Under the pieces are notes generated by a model, which saw only the letters and a program-made list of their open reading frames with translations, did no database searches and had not been told where the DNA came from. From positions 4,655,001 through 4,719,000 of the forward strand of contig NZ_CP073104.1 in the NCBI RefSeq assembly GCF_018138145.1: DNA of 64,000 nt. Direction: 5' to 3'. This document shows, piece after piece, positions 63,027 through 64,000 of the stretch. The position numbers were made by a program, and so were the translations under genes. Origin of the DNA: Pseudomonas sp. SCA2728.1_7. GTDB lineage: Bacteria; Pseudomonadota; Gammaproteobacteria; Pseudomonadales; Pseudomonadaceae. The first letter of the stretch is position 1; each line of letters begins with the position of its first letter.

Positions 63027-64000
63027 TCACTCAGGCTTGATATCAGCCTTCGCGACTGTGACCCAATACGGCGTATGCCGCTCGATCTGCACCGGCAAAG
63101 TCGGCAGCAATGCGCTCAAGGCTTTATCGGTGTCATGCAGCGGGAAGCTGCCGGTGATGCGTAAATCCGCGACTTCCGGCGCCACGCCCAGATGCCCACG
63201 ACGATAACGCCCGAGCTCATGCACCAGATCGCCGAGTCGCGCGTTATCCACCACCAACATGCCTCGGGTCCAGGCATCTGCGCCGGGATTGAGCGCGACA
63301 ATCGAGCCCAACCCGTCACTGCGCAGCAGCACTTGCTGGCCTTCATGGAGGATTTGCTCTTCAGGGCTGGATAGCGGGTGCGCCGCGACCGCCGACTGCA
63401 ACACGCTCAGACGCGTGCCTTCGTCTTCACGCTTGACCAGAAACCGCGTACCCAAGGCGCGCATGCTGCCTTCGCGGGTTTCGACGATGAACGGGCGCGC
63501 ATCGCCATGACCGGTTTCGACGAGAATTTCGCCTTCCTGCAGGACGATCAATCGGCGTTTTTCATCAAAACGCACGTCCACCGCACTGTGGGTATTGAGA
63601 TTCAGCACAGTGCCGTCAGCCAGGCGCACGGTGCGCTGTTCGCCCGTAGCAGTGCGTTGATCGGCGAGCCAGTAATCCAGCGGTATAAACCGTTCGCTGG
63701 CAAACAGCCCCAGACCGACAAGCACCACAACGCTGGCCAGCCCACTGCCGAGCTTGCGTACACGCCGCCGAATACCTTCGCGCGATTGCAGCAAGGCGCT
63801 GCGGGCCGGGCCCTTGGCCACGCTGAAACGCTGATCAAGCGTGCCCAACTGCCGCCAGGCACGGGCGTGCTCTTCATGGGCCGCGTGCCATTTGGCGAAC
63901 TCTTCGCGCTCCAGCGGACTGCTCGAGTCGAGGGTCAGTTGCCAGGCAATCGCTGCGTCCAGCACATGGGCCGGCACCGGTCTGGAACTGGCCGGACTCA
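63027..64000 (-). CDS. FecR-family anti-sigma/signal transducer (start just outside window)
   Basis: About 324 residues of a FecR-type inner-membrane regulator. The N-terminal DUF4880-like part (AIAWQLTLDSSSPLEREEFA, then WHAAHEEHARAWRQL) lies in the cytoplasm. A membrane helix follows near residues 83-100, then the periplasmic FecR domain (GEQRTVRLADGTVLNLNTHS; LQEGEILVETGH) and a C-terminal STN-like segment. An in-frame GTG lies at 63977, but the frame stays open to the edge and its last visible bases are TGAGTCC, so an ATG beginning at base 64001 (MSPASSRP) is likely. Its sigma gene should lie just beyond. It pairs with the STN receptor downstream. Confidence 0.88.
   Translation of the reverse strand, partial: SPASSRPVPAHVLDAAIAWQLTLDSSSPLEREEFAKWHAAHEEHARAWRQLGTLDQRFSVAKGPARSALLQSREGIRRRVRKLGSGLASVVVLVGLGLFASERFIPLDYWLADQRTATGEQRTVRLADGTVLNLNTHSAVDVRFDEKRRLIVLQEGEILVETGHGDARPFIVETREGSMRALGTRFLVKREDEGTRLSVLQSAVAAHPLSSPEEQILHEGQQVLLRSDGLGSIVALNPGADAWTRGMLVVDNARLGDLVHELGRYRRGHLGVAPEVADLRITGSFPLHDTDKALSALLPTLPVQIERHTPYWVTVAKADIKPE

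Overview
The window is high-GC Gammaproteobacterial DNA of the Pseudomonas fluorescens type. This rests on gene content, on gene order matching what is known of Pseudomonas quaternary-amine catabolism, and on many short Pseudomonas-style REP doublets. About 56 protein genes are supported. I see no rRNA, tRNA, phage, transposase or CRISPR array.

Layout. 1-5.1 kb: the start of RNA helicase dbpA (cut by the window edge), a DHA2-type MFS exporter and a TldD/TldE peptidase pair. 5.3-18.8 kb: choline and betaine uptake and oxidation (betIBA, betT, cbcXWV), L-serine dehydratase and the activator gbdR. 18.9-24.8 kb: carnitine catabolism (caiX, cdhC, cdhA, cdhB, activator cdhR) and a collapsed remnant of what looks like gamma-butyrobetaine dioxygenase. 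26-33.8 kb: the dimethylglycine demethylase operon (dipeptidase-like protein, DUF5943, dgcA, dgcB, etfA-like, etfB-like). 33.8-34.7 kb: a gene-free stretch with four 46-bp direct repeats, each holding a perfect DnaA box. 34.8-37.5 kb: glycine betaine monooxygenase gbcA/gbcB. 37.7-40.6 kb: an SDR, threonine aldolase and a TraX-like membrane protein. 40.9-50.1 kb: glyA, soxBDAG, purU, fdhA. 50.1-58 kb: a small secreted protein, an ECF sigma/anti-sigma pair, a DUF2780 protein, an acyltransferase, a RimK-associated protease-fold protein and creBCD. 58.2-64 kb: a glutathione transferase and a hydroxamate-siderophore uptake unit (PepSY protein, signalling TonB receptor, FecR-type regulator).

The middle 45 kb is one pathway. 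Choline is imported and oxidised to betaine by BetA and BetB. Carnitine enters through CaiX, probably using the CbcWV channel, and reaches betaine through CdhA, CdhC and CdhB. GbcAB, DgcAB and SoxBDAG then remove the three methyl groups in turn. GlyA turns glycine into serine, SdaB turns serine into pyruvate, and PurU and FdhA handle the one-carbon by-products. BetI has a perfect 20-bp palindromic operator. GbdR has a sigma-54-type promoter. Three divergent promoters (cbcX/sdaB, caiX/cdhR, gbcA/gbcB) carry paired CGAC-core sites exactly 21 bp apart.

Nearly every intergenic gap, including gaps inside operons, holds a REP doublet (19 found) or a GC-rich inverted-repeat element of a second family. 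The items most worth following up are the DnaA-box repeat array, the dioxygenase remnant, the M19 peptidase homologue that lacks metal ligands, and the modular exchange between repeat families.
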